This document shows positions 1 to 5,136 of a DNA stretch of 5,136 nucleotides, piece after piece (within the stretch, counting starts at the first letter, position 1; each line of letters begins with the position of its first letter). Made by a program: the position numbers and the translations under genes. This DNA comes from an uncultured Lachnospiraceae bacterium (lineage in GTDB: Bacteria > Bacillota > Clostridia > Lachnospirales > Lachnospiraceae). The stretch spans positions 1-5,136 of the forward strand of contig CANSYV010000137.1 in NCBI GenBank assembly GCA_947651335.1, written 5' to 3'. The notes under the pieces are model-generated. The model was not told the DNA's origin and made no database searches. It was given only the letters and a program-made list of their open reading frames with translations.

Positions 1-416
1 TTTACAAGGAGACGGACTCCCGGCAGACTATTGACAACATTCTGCACAATAATTTCCATGTTCTGGGAGAAAACATGTCTGGCCATAAAATCCTCAAATG
101 CACAGGAGATGTAGCTGGCACGGGGCACCGATATGGAGAACTGTACGTCCGCGTGTTTATCTTTTTGATAAATCGACTCCACCAGGGAAATCTGTTCCAT
201 GATGGTTTTGGCGTACATGAGGAATTCCTCCCCCTGCTCTGTCACAGAGATTCCCTTTGAAGTACGTTTAAAGATTTCAATTCCCAGTTTTTCTTCCAGC
301 TCACGGATGGAACGGCTCAGATTCGGCTGGCCCATGTACAGGTTTTCAGCGGCTTTTGTGATAGACAGAGTTTTTGCAACTTCCAGTGCATATCTTAAAT
401 GTGTAATATTCAGCAA
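1..416 (-). CDS. LysR-family transcriptional regulator, N-terminal part (3' end outside window)
   Basis: A DNA-binding transcription factor of the LysR type. The visible 138 codons give the whole winged helix-turn-helix domain (about residues 1-60), with the family pattern AAENLYMGQPNLSRSIRELE at residues 22-41 followed by KLG, F49-K50-R51 and the T59-E60-Q61-G62 turn that closes the wing. The linker helix follows at about 61-88, and the effector-binding domain begins near residue 91 (VQFSISVPRAS). The rest, including most of the effector-binding domain, lies beyond the left edge. The start is TTG at 414-416. There is no ATG at the right place, the reading frame matches the family from its first residues (LNITHLRYALEVAK), and GGGAGG stands four bases upstream on the minus strand. 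LysR regulators often repress their own gene and control the divergent neighbour, here a double HAD-domain protein, but no target can be named. Family assignment is firm; ligand and regulon are unknown. Confidence 0.9.
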   Translation of the reverse strand, partial: MLNITHLRYALEVAKTLSITKAAENLYMGQPNLSRSIRELEEKLGIEIFKRTSKGISVTEQGEEFLMYAKTIMEQISLVESIYQKDKHADVQFSISVPRASYISCAFEDFMARHVFSQNMEIIVQNVVNSLPGVRLLV

Positions 417-478
417 TTTTCCTCCCTGCCTTTCTGCTGTAGCAGTATTTTACACGGTCAAAAATCGTCTATAAATGA

Positions 479-507
479 AATATAGCATATCAGAGAAAAA
501 AATACAA
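479..507 (-). promoter_or_regulatory. Predicted promoter of the LysR-type gene
   Basis: Read on the minus strand: TTGTAT (507-502), a 17-base spacer, then TATATT (484-479) preceded by TGC, which makes an extended -10 element. The -35 box matches the consensus at only three of six positions; the -10 matches at five of six. The predicted start of transcription is near 472, giving a leader of about 55 bases before the TTG start. A partial dyad (476-492) overlaps the -10, as would suit autorepression, but that is inference. Confidence 0.5.
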
Positions 508-521
508 TGCAAAATGGAAGA

Positions 522-550
522 TTGAAAGAACAGACGGTTTATGGTAGTAT
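522..550 (+). promoter_or_regulatory. Predicted promoter of the double HAD-domain gene
   Basis: TTGAAA (522-527), a spacer of exactly 17 bases, and TAGTAT (545-550), with TG at 542-543 forming an extended -10. Each hexamer differs from the housekeeping sigma consensus at one or two positions. Transcription should begin near 557, leaving a leader of about 70 bases that contains a GC-rich hairpin. The -35 boxes of this promoter and of the oppositely directed LysR promoter are only about 14 bases apart, so a protein bound between them could act on both. Confidence 0.65.
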
Positions 551-583
551 GGTAATAAATTGATGTAAATGGAATGATTTACC

Positions 584-606
584 GCCGGCTTGGCCGGCAG
601 ATTTTT
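584..606 (+). promoter_or_regulatory. GC-rich leader hairpin followed by five T (possible attenuator)
   Basis: GCCGGC (584-589), loop TTG, GCCGGC (593-598): a six-pair all-GC stem with a three-base loop. After AGA comes a run of five T (602-606). It lies between the predicted promoter and the GGGAGG ribosome binding site (612-617) of the double HAD-domain gene, so it would form in that mRNA leader. The shape is that of a short intrinsic terminator placed before its gene, which would be an attenuator. The stem is short and the T run modest, so an mRNA-stabilising hairpin is as likely. No known riboswitch was recognised. Confidence 0.35.
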
Positions 607-627
607 GAATAGGGAGGTGTATGACAT

Positions 628-1773
628 ATGATAGGTTCAACCAGTACGAAGCCCATGTCCGGCGGACTGCGGGACGAAGAACGGCATGTGGTATTTCTTG
701 ATATTGACGGGGTTCTTCAGCCCTGCAGCAGCCAGAAACGTTTCGACCATGACCTGATACAGACCCGGGCAGATATTGCAGAGAAAATGGGCGACAGCCG
801 TTATCTGGAACTTGATAAATACGATGTGGCGGCGGTCTATTATGACTGGCACAAGAAAGCGGTTGAGAATCTGCGCCGTCTGCTGGAAGACTGCGGCGCC
901 GAGATTGTCATATCCTCAGACTGGAAGCGCTCCAAGTCCCTGGAACAGCTGAAACTGCTGTTTGGCATCCATGGCTTGGATTCCTATATTACCGGCATGG
1001 TTCCCTATGACTTCCATACATTAAAAAAGGACGAGATCGGGGCATATCTGGAAGCACATCCAGGGCTGAATTCCTATGTGGTTCTGGATGACCTGAGTAT
1101 GGAGAAGTATTTCCGCGGACACATGGTCTGCACCGGATATGCAAGCTTTCTCACGGAAGATGCTGTGAGAAAAGCAGCACGCATTCTGCAGTTCGGTCCC
1201 TGGTGGGAAGAACTGTACCACCAAAAAACATCGCCGGAGGTAATCGGCAGTGCAAAGCGCATCAGAGACCACTACAGAAAAGTCATTTTCCTGGATGTGG
1301 ACGGGGTGCTCAATGATGACGGGCCGGAGAGGAACGACCAGGGGATTGTCATAGACCAGAGTTATATCCGCAATCTCAAGAGAATTATCGAGAAGACAGG
1401 CGCGGAGGTGGTGCTCTCATCTTCTTGGCGGTACAGCTATGGGAAGTATGCCCGCCAGGGATTTCAAGGGGATGACGAAAATGTGGAGATTTTCCTGAAA
1501 AGGCTGGACATGTATGACATTCAGATTCCGGGAATTACTCCCTATTTTTTCAACGGACACGATATGCGTCCCTTCGAGATTGCCTCCTGGCTCAGCCGCA
1601 GGCCGGAAGTGGAGAATTTCGTCATACTGGATGATGAAACGTTCTGGGATTGGAAATGGCTGAAACCCCATGTGGTATGCACATCCAAAGAGAGAAAATA
1701 TCAGAAGGGAAGCTTTGTAAAAGGCCTTGATGAGAGATGCGCGCAGATGGCGGTTGAGGTGCTGAAATCGTAA
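628..1773 (+). CDS. Protein with two tandem HAD-like domains (HAD_SAK_2 type)
   Basis: A 381-residue soluble protein with no signal peptide or membrane segment, made of two copies of a small HAD-like hydrolase domain. Domain 1 (about 20-187) has motif I at residues 23-30 (F-L-D25-I-D27-G-V-L), motif II S96-S97 before W99-K100, a lysine pair K133-K134 before E136-I137, and motif IV L153-D154-D155. Domain 2 (about 217-378) repeats this order: D223-V-D225-G-V-L, S264-S265-S266-W267-R268, R314 before E317-I318, and L334-D335-D336. Paired acidic motifs, T/S in motif II and the S-x-W-R/K signature fit the HAD domain named for 'Swiss Army Knife' RNA repair proteins. HAD enzymes use the first aspartate as nucleophile, usually for phosphate transfer; the substrate here is unknown. 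The ATG at 628 is chosen because GGGAGGTG (612-619) lies 8-9 bases upstream; the ATG at 621 is out of frame and too close. Family assignment is good, biochemical role open. Confidence 0.85.
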   Translation: MIGSTSTKPMSGGLRDEERHVVFLDIDGVLQPCSSQKRFDHDLIQTRADIAEKMGDSRYLELDKYDVAAVYYDWHKKAVENLRRLLEDCGAEIVISSDWKRSKSLEQLKLLFGIHGLDSYITGMVPYDFHTLKKDEIGAYLEAHPGLNSYVVLDDLSMEKYFRGHMVCTGYASFLTEDAVRKAARILQFGPWWEELYHQKTSPEVIGSAKRIRDHYRKVIFLDVDGVLNDDGPERNDQGIVIDQSYIRNLKRIIEKTGAEVVLSSSWRYSYGKYARQGFQGDDENVEIFLKRLDMYDIQIPGITPYFFNGHDMRPFEIASWLSRRPEVENFVILDDETFWDWKWLKPHVVCTSKERKYQKGSFVKGLDERCAQMAVEVLKS

Positions 1774-1774
1774 C

Positions 1775-1803
1775 TTGACTAGAATCTGGGAATGCTCTAT
1801 AAT
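1775..1803 (+). promoter_or_regulatory. Near-consensus promoter of the yicC-remA-gmk-rpoZ operon
   Basis: TTGACT (1775-1780), 17 bases, TATAAT (1798-1803). This is eleven of twelve consensus bases at optimal spacing and is the strongest promoter in the window. It starts two bases after the stop codon of the double HAD-domain gene. The predicted transcription start near 1810 leaves a leader of about 36 bases before the yicC start at 1846. No terminator separates it from the upstream gene, so read-through from that gene into the operon is possible as well. Confidence 0.8.
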
Positions 1804-1845
1804 ACATCTGAATGCAAATATCTGCGTAATATGGAGAATTCAGGC

Positions 1846-2724
1846 ATGATTAAGAGTATGACTGGCTTTGGCCGGATGGAGATCCAGGATGAGAGCCATA
1901 AATTTACAATTGAGTTAAAGACAGTAAATCACCGTTATCTGGACATCAGTGTGCGTCTGCCAAGACAGCTGGGTTTTTTCGACACTGCTGTCCGCAATTA
2001 TTTGAAAAAGCATCTGTTAAGAGGCAAGGTGGATGTTTATATATATTATGAAGATTATTCCGCGCAGAAAGTTCTGTTGAAGTATAATCAGGAGCTGGCA
2101 AAGCAGTATCTGGATTATTTTGGCCGGATGGAGAGAGAGCTGGGAGTGTCAAACGATATTACCCTGTCCTCCCTGGCGCGGCTGCCGGAAGTGTTCGTTA
2201 TGGAAGAACAGGGAAAAGATGAGGATTCCCTGTGGAAGCTGCTGGAACAGGGGCTGGCGAAGGCTGTGGAAGGAGTGACAGCGGCACGGGAACTGGAAGG
2301 AGCACATCTGAAAGAAGATATCCTGCATAAGCTGGCTTCCCTGGAAGAAAAGGTGGCCGTGATCGAAAGCCGTTCCCCCCAGCTGCTGGCTGCATACCGT
2401 GAGAGGCTGGAGGAAAAAGTCAGAGAACTGGCACAGGACAACCAGATAGAGGACAGCAGGATCGCCGCGGAGGTGGTTCTTTATGCTGATAAAATATGCA
2501 GCGATGAGGAGACGGTGAGGTTAAAAAGCCACATTCAGAATATGGCACAGGTTTTGGAAGAAGAAGGGGGCGTAGGCAGAAAGCTGGATTTTCTTGCCCA
2601 GGAGATGAACCGGGAGTCCAATACGATTTTGTCCAAAGCCAATGACCTGGAAATTTCCAATATTGCCATTGAATTGAAGACAGAGATTGAAAAAATCCGG
2701 GAGCAGATTCAAAATATTGAGTGA
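1846..2724 (+). CDS. yicC: YicC/YloC-family endoribonuclease
   Basis: A 292-residue cytoplasmic protein of the YicC (B. subtilis YloC) family, whose members have been reported as endoribonucleases. The length is that of the family. The N-terminal domain begins with the hallmark MIKSMTGFGR, followed by TVNHRYLD (26-33), RLPR (37-40) and RGKVDV (59-64). The C-terminal DUF1732 domain ends with G-R-K-L-D-F-L and QEMNRESNT (252-260), then SKANDLE, IELK and REQIQNIE at the very end. The middle is rich in charged helices, as expected for this mostly helical family. The start at 1846 is chosen over an in-frame ATG at 1792 because MIKSMTGFGR is the family N-terminus, GGAG (1833-1836) lies nine bases upstream, and 1792 sits inside the predicted promoter, before the transcription start. 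It is the first gene of the operon, 24 bases before remA. Which RNAs it cuts here cannot be read from sequence. Confidence 0.95.
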   Translation: MIKSMTGFGRMEIQDESHKFTIELKTVNHRYLDISVRLPRQLGFFDTAVRNYLKKHLLRGKVDVYIYYEDYSAQKVLLKYNQELAKQYLDYFGRMERELGVSNDITLSSLARLPEVFVMEEQGKDEDSLWKLLEQGLAKAVEGVTAARELEGAHLKEDILHKLASLEEKVAVIESRSPQLLAAYRERLEEKVRELAQDNQIEDSRIAAEVVLYADKICSDEETVRLKSHIQNMAQVLEEEGGVGRKLDFLAQEMNRESNTILSKANDLEISNIAIELKTEIEKIREQIQNIE

Positions 2725-2748
2725 CAACAGCACAGTAAGGGGGCGCAG

Positions 2749-3018
2749 ATGGCCAGGTTAATCAACATTGGTTTTGGCAATGTGGTCAATACAGATAAAG
2801 TGGTGGCGGTGGTCTGTCCGGATGCGGCGCCGGTAAAACGTTTGATTCAAAATGCAAAAAGTCTGGGGAGTCTGGTGGATGCCACCCAGGGAAGGAAGAC
2901 GAAGGCGGTGATCATTACAGAGGGTGAAAAGGTTATATTGTCCGCCCTGCAGCCGGAGACCATCACCAGGCGATTTTCTGAATATGAGGTAAAAAGCAGA
3001 GGAGATGAGCATGAATAG
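2749..3018 (+). CDS. remA: RemA-like DNA-binding regulator (DUF370)
   Basis: An 89-residue protein matching RemA (YlzA) of Bacillus along its whole length. Key stretches are INIGFGN (5-11), CPDAAPVKR (23-31), DATQGRKTKAV (44-54) and ILSALQPETI (63-72). In B. subtilis RemA is a DNA-binding protein that forms a ring-shaped oligomer and activates biofilm matrix and osmoprotection genes. From memory, three arginines matter for that protein's DNA binding; the corresponding residues here are K17, R49 and K50, so the charge is kept but two are lysine. Matrix genes of the Bacillus type are not expected in Clostridia, so the targets may differ. AAGGGGG (2737-2743) precedes the ATG by five bases. The gene follows yicC by 24 bases and its last eight bases overlap the start of gmk, a sign of translational coupling. 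Family assignment is firm; the regulon is not. Confidence 0.93.
   Translation: MARLINIGFGNVVNTDKVVAVVCPDAAPVKRLIQNAKSLGSLVDATQGRKTKAVIITEGEKVILSALQPETITRRFSEYEVKSRGDEHE
2998..3004 (+). promoter_or_regulatory. Ribosome binding site that decides the gmk start
   Basis: AGAGGAG inside the end of remA. It abuts an ATG at 3005 with no spacer, but stands six bases before a second in-frame ATG at 3011. The second is therefore the better initiation codon. Choosing it shortens guanylate kinase by two residues (Met-Ser) that carry no conserved feature. Confidence 0.65.
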
Positions 3019-3640
3019 AGGGATTCTTGTAGTGGTATCCGGATTTTCGGGCGCAGGCAAGGGAACATTGATGAAGCGTCTGATGGAGAAATATGACGAT
3101 TATGCGCTGTCTGTTTCTGTGACTACCCGGTCTCCCAGAGAGGGGGAGAGAGAAGGACGGGAATATTTTTTCCGCACCCGGGAAGAATTTGAAGAGCTAA
3201 TCGCACAGGATCAGTTGATTGAATATGCCAGGTACGTGGACAATTATTACGGCACACCAAGAGAATATGTGGACAATCAGCTGAGTGCGGGAAAAGACGT
3301 GATATTGGAGATTGAGATCCAGGGGGCGCTTAAAGTCAAGGAGAAAATGCCGGATACCCTGCTTTTATTTGTGACAGCGCCCAGTGCCCATGAGCTGAAG
3401 GAAAGGCTTCAGGGGCGGGGGACAGAATCACCGGAGCTGATTAAAGAAAGGCTGGAGAGAGCCTGCGAAGAGGCAGAGGGCATTTCCGGATATGATTACC
3501 TTCTGGTCAATGAAGAATTGGAAACATGCGTGGACGTTATGCATGAGATTATCCAGAACGAACATTACCGGATAGGCAGACAGCAGGCATTTGTAGAGAA
3601 TATTGTCCAGGAGCTGAAGGCATTTGTGAAAGGAGAATGA
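3011..3640 (+). CDS. gmk: Guanylate kinase
   Basis: Phosphorylates GMP (and dGMP) to GDP with ATP, an essential cytoplasmic step in making GTP and, downstream, (p)ppGpp. The 209 residues fit the family length of about 200-210. Visible elements are the P-loop GFSGAGKGT (11-19) with lysine K17, and the GMP-binding part with T38-T39-R40-S-P-R43-x-G45-E46, G49-x-x-Y52-F-F, E71 and Y80-G81-T82-P. The core strand E-I-E102-I-Q104-G105-A follows, where many homologues have D in place of E102. The lid and adenine-side region has R136-G-T138 and E-R-L-E-R-A. All catalytic and binding positions I can check are present. The gene overlaps remA by eight bases and is followed by rpoZ after four bases, so its dose is tied to the operon promoter near 1790. 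Start choice (3011 rather than 3005) is discussed under its ribosome binding site. Confidence 0.97.
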   Translation: MNRGILVVVSGFSGAGKGTLMKRLMEKYDDYALSVSVTTRSPREGEREGREYFFRTREEFEELIAQDQLIEYARYVDNYYGTPREYVDNQLSAGKDVILEIEIQGALKVKEKMPDTLLLFVTAPSAHELKERLQGRGTESPELIKERLERACEEAEGISGYDYLLVNEELETCVDVMHEIIQNEHYRIGRQQAFVENIVQELKAFVKGE

Positions 3641-3644
3641 GAGT

Positions 3645-4040
3645 ATGATTCATCCATCGTATTCAGAACTGATGCAGGAAGTGAACAAGGAGACGGAGAT
3701 TGATGAGCCGCCTGTGGTCAACAGCCGGTATTCCATTGTGCTGGCTACCAGCAAGCGTGCCAGACAGATTATTGGAGGCGATACTCCTCTGGTCCCCCAC
3801 GCCAATGGCAGGAAACCATTGTCGGTTGCCATTGAAGAACTGTATCGGGGTGAGGTAAAGATCATGCCGGAGGACGGCAGAAAAGACGAGGAAGAACTGG
3901 CTGAAACGGAAGCGTTACAGGAGGATATGGAAGAAATGTCCCAGGAGAACGGTGAGATAGAAAACAGCGGGGCAGAGGATATGGGGGATGCTGGTATGGC
4001 AGGAGAATACGAGACAGAGGAAATATCCGCCCTGCACTGA
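3645..4040 (+). CDS. rpoZ: RNA polymerase omega subunit with a long acidic tail
   Basis: The omega subunit binds and helps fold the beta-prime subunit of RNA polymerase. The omega core occupies about residues 1-74: MIHPSYSEL at the start, then NSRYSIVLATSKRARQI (26-42), with the conserved R-Y/F-x-x-V-x-x-x-x-K-R-A-R pattern. K57-P58-L59-S60-V61-A62-I63-E64-E65-L66 is the second conserved helix. Omega is usually about 65-90 residues, while this protein has 131. The extra part (75-131) is strongly acidic: 22 Asp/Glu against 2 Lys/Arg, with many Gly, Met and Ser and no recognisable fold, so it is probably disordered. AGGAG (3631-3635), inside the end of gmk, lies nine bases before the ATG. Tandem stops TGA-TAA end it. 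It is the last gene of the tight operon. Identity is firm; the purpose of the tail is unknown. Confidence 0.93.
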   Translation: MIHPSYSELMQEVNKETEIDEPPVVNSRYSIVLATSKRARQIIGGDTPLVPHANGRKPLSVAIEELYRGEVKIMPEDGRKDEEELAETEALQEDMEEMSQENGEIENSGAEDMGDAGMAGEYETEEISALH

Positions 4041-4096
4041 TAAAAATATCAGACACGCTCTGGTACTTTTGCGGGTATGGAGCGGTGTACTGGATA

Positions 4097-4137
4097 GGCT
4101 GCTGTACAGGAAAAATGTTCCTGTATGTCAGCCTTTT
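4097..4137 (+). terminator. Stem-loop with short T run between rpoZ and rimO
   Basis: The left arm 4097-4112 and right arm 4118-4133 can pair over 16 positions with one mismatch and two G-U pairs. The loop is AAATG, and four T (4134-4137) follow at once. The stem is long and stable, but the T run is short and is broken by CG, so termination is likely partial. It would lower rimO expression relative to rpoZ, or protect the 3' end of the upper operon mRNA. No convincing promoter was seen between it and rimO, which favours a leaky terminator or processing site over a full stop. Confidence 0.45.
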
Positions 4138-4155
4138 CGAGTATAGGAGGAATGT

Positions 4156-5136
4156 ATGAGGAGTGTTTTATTCATATCCCTTGGGTGTGATAAAAATCTG
4201 GCTGATTCGGAAGAAATGCTGGGGCTTTTGGCGGCCTGCGGTTATCAGATCACCGATGATGAGACATGCGCAGACGTAATCGTGATCAATACCTGCTGCT
4301 TTATCGGGGATGCCAAAGAAGAAAGTATTCAGACCATACTGGAGATGGCACAGTACCGAAGGGAGGGCCCCTGCAAAGCTCTCCTGGTCACCGGATGTCT
4401 GGCACAGCGGTATCAGGAGGAGATTGCCAGGGAGATTCCAGAGGTAGATGTGGTGCTGGGAACTACAGCATTGGAGGACCTGCTGCAGGGGCTGGAAACG
4501 GCACTTGCTGGGAATCACTACGAAAAATATGAGGATATTAACTATCTTCCGCAGATTTCGGCAAAGCGTATCCTGACCACAGGCGGACATTATGCCTATC
4601 TGAAAATCGCGGAAGGGTGCAGCAAGCACTGCACATACTGCATTATCCCCAGTCTCAGGGGCAAATACCGCAGCATCCCCATGGAGCGTCTTCTGACACA
4701 GGCGGAAGAACTGGCGGCAGAGGGTGTGCGGGAGCTGATTCTTGTGGCACAGGAGACCACCATATACGGGCAGGATCTGTACGGGGAAAAGTCCCTGCAC
4801 CGGCTGCTTGCCCAGCTGTGCGAAATTTCCGGACTGGAATGGATTCGAATCCTGTACTGTTATCCAGAGGAATTGTACCCTCAGTTGATTGATACCATTG
4901 GCAGGGAGCCGAAAATATGTCATTACCTTGACATTCCCATTCAACATGCCAGCGATGCCATTTTGAAACGCATGGGAAGAAAGACTTCCCAGGCAGAACT
5001 GAAGGATCTGGTGAAAAATCTGCGGCGTGCCATTCCAGACGTGGTTTTGAGGACAACCCTGATTACTGGTTTCCCGGGAGAAACCCAGGAAGACCATGAG
5101 GAGCTTCTGGAGTTTGTCCAGGCAATGGAGTTTGAC
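4156..5136 (+). CDS. rimO: Ribosomal protein S12 methylthiotransferase RimO, N-terminal part (3' end outside window)
   Basis: A radical-SAM enzyme that adds a methylthio group to the conserved aspartate of ribosomal protein S12 (D88 in E. coli numbering). It uses two [4Fe-4S] clusters. The 327 visible codons hold the N-terminal UPF0004 domain, with its cluster cysteines C11 (in SLGCDKN, 8-14), C47 (NTCCF) and C81 (TGCLAQRY). The radical-SAM domain has C155-x3-C159-x2-C162 in the stretch E-G-C-S-K-H-C-T-Y-C-I-I-P, followed by RGKYRS. Later come Y-L-D-I-P-I-Q-H and T-G-F-P-G-E. SLGCDKN and IIPSLRGKYRS separate RimO from its relatives MiaB and MtaB. Compared with about 440 residues in the family, roughly 115 are missing at the right edge, including the TRAM domain that contacts the substrate. 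AGGAGG (4145-4150) lies five bases before the ATG at 4156; an ATG at 4152 is out of frame and too close. C48 is an extra cysteine beside C47, without known role. Confidence 0.95.
   Translation, partial: MRSVLFISLGCDKNLADSEEMLGLLAACGYQITDDETCADVIVINTCCFIGDAKEESIQTILEMAQYRREGPCKALLVTGCLAQRYQEEIAREIPEVDVVLGTTALEDLLQGLETALAGNHYEKYEDINYLPQISAKRILTTGGHYAYLKIAEGCSKHCTYCIIPSLRGKYRSIPMERLLTQAEELAAEGVRELILVAQETTIYGQDLYGEKSLHRLLAQLCEISGLEWIRILYCYPEELYPQLIDTIGREPKICHYLDIPIQHASDAILKRMGRKTSQAELKDLVKNLRRAIPDVVLRTTLITGFPGETQEDHEELLEFVQAMEFD

Noticed and set aside
75..474. Forward-strand open frames (75-260 and 199-474) over the LysR region
   Set aside because: They lie antisense to a clear LysR helix-turn-helix frame, show no family resemblance and lack good ribosome binding sites.
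508..564. Small ORF of 18 codons starting at 508 in the divergent region
   Set aside because: Its start lies upstream of the predicted transcription start of the rightward promoter and it has no ribosome binding site.
621..701. Alternative ATG at 621 before the double HAD gene, giving a 26-codon frame
   Set aside because: It is only three bases after GGGAGG, out of frame with the HAD gene, and its product has no recognisable feature.
4069..4097. Possible promoter for rimO (TTGCGG, 17 bases, GGATAG)
   Set aside because: Both boxes match the consensus poorly, the -10 lacks the leading T-A, and it runs into the stem-loop. Not supportable.
4168..5097. Long 309-codon open frame on the minus strand
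   Set aside because: It is the antisense of rimO, whose forward frame carries all cluster cysteines and family motifs. The minus-strand translation is rich in Cys, His, Gln and Phe and resembles no family I know.
1..5136. Search for CRISPR repeats, tRNA or rRNA genes, insertion sequences, toxin-antitoxin pairs or phage genes
   Set aside because: No regularly spaced repeats, cloverleaf sequences, transposase motifs, terminal inverted repeats or target duplications were seen. The coding space is filled by one regulator, one HAD protein and housekeeping genes.

Overview
The window looks like chromosome of a Gram-positive anaerobe of the class Clostridia, most likely family Lachnospiraceae. This rests on the gene order yicC-remA-gmk-rpoZ-rimO, the presence of a RemA (DUF370) protein, strong AGGAGG-type ribosome binding sites, a moderate G+C content and the residue choices in the proteins (for example SLGCDKN in RimO). 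The genus cannot be fixed by reading alone.

Layout. Positions 1-416 hold the first 138 codons of a LysR-family regulator on the minus strand, starting at TTG and leaving the window at its left edge. Positions 417-627 are a divergent intergenic region with a promoter facing each way, plus a GC-rich hairpin followed by five T in the leader of the rightward gene. Positions 628-1773 encode a 381-residue protein made of two tandem HAD-like domains of the type found in 'Swiss Army Knife' RNA repair proteins. Its exact substrate is unknown.

Two bases after that gene's stop codon lies a near-consensus promoter (TTGACT, 17 bases, TATAAT). It opens a compact housekeeping operon: yicC (endoribonuclease family), remA (DNA-binding regulator), gmk (guanylate kinase) and rpoZ (RNA polymerase omega). 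Gaps within it are 24 bases, an 8-base overlap and 4 bases, so the four genes are very probably co-transcribed. A 115-base gap after rpoZ carries a 16-position stem-loop with a short T run. Then comes rimO (ribosomal protein S12 methylthiotransferase), whose first 327 codons are present before the window ends.

How the genes relate. The operon joins RNA turnover (YicC), GTP/ppGpp precursor supply (Gmk), the polymerase subunit linked in some bacteria to ppGpp response (omega), ribosome modification (RimO) and a developmental/osmotic regulator (RemA). This is a conserved growth-related neighbourhood, not a new system. The less ordinary part is the left third: the regulator, the divergent control region with its leader hairpin, and the double HAD protein. 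I did not find convincing evidence of a wholly undescribed system, mobile element, CRISPR array, tRNA or rRNA.
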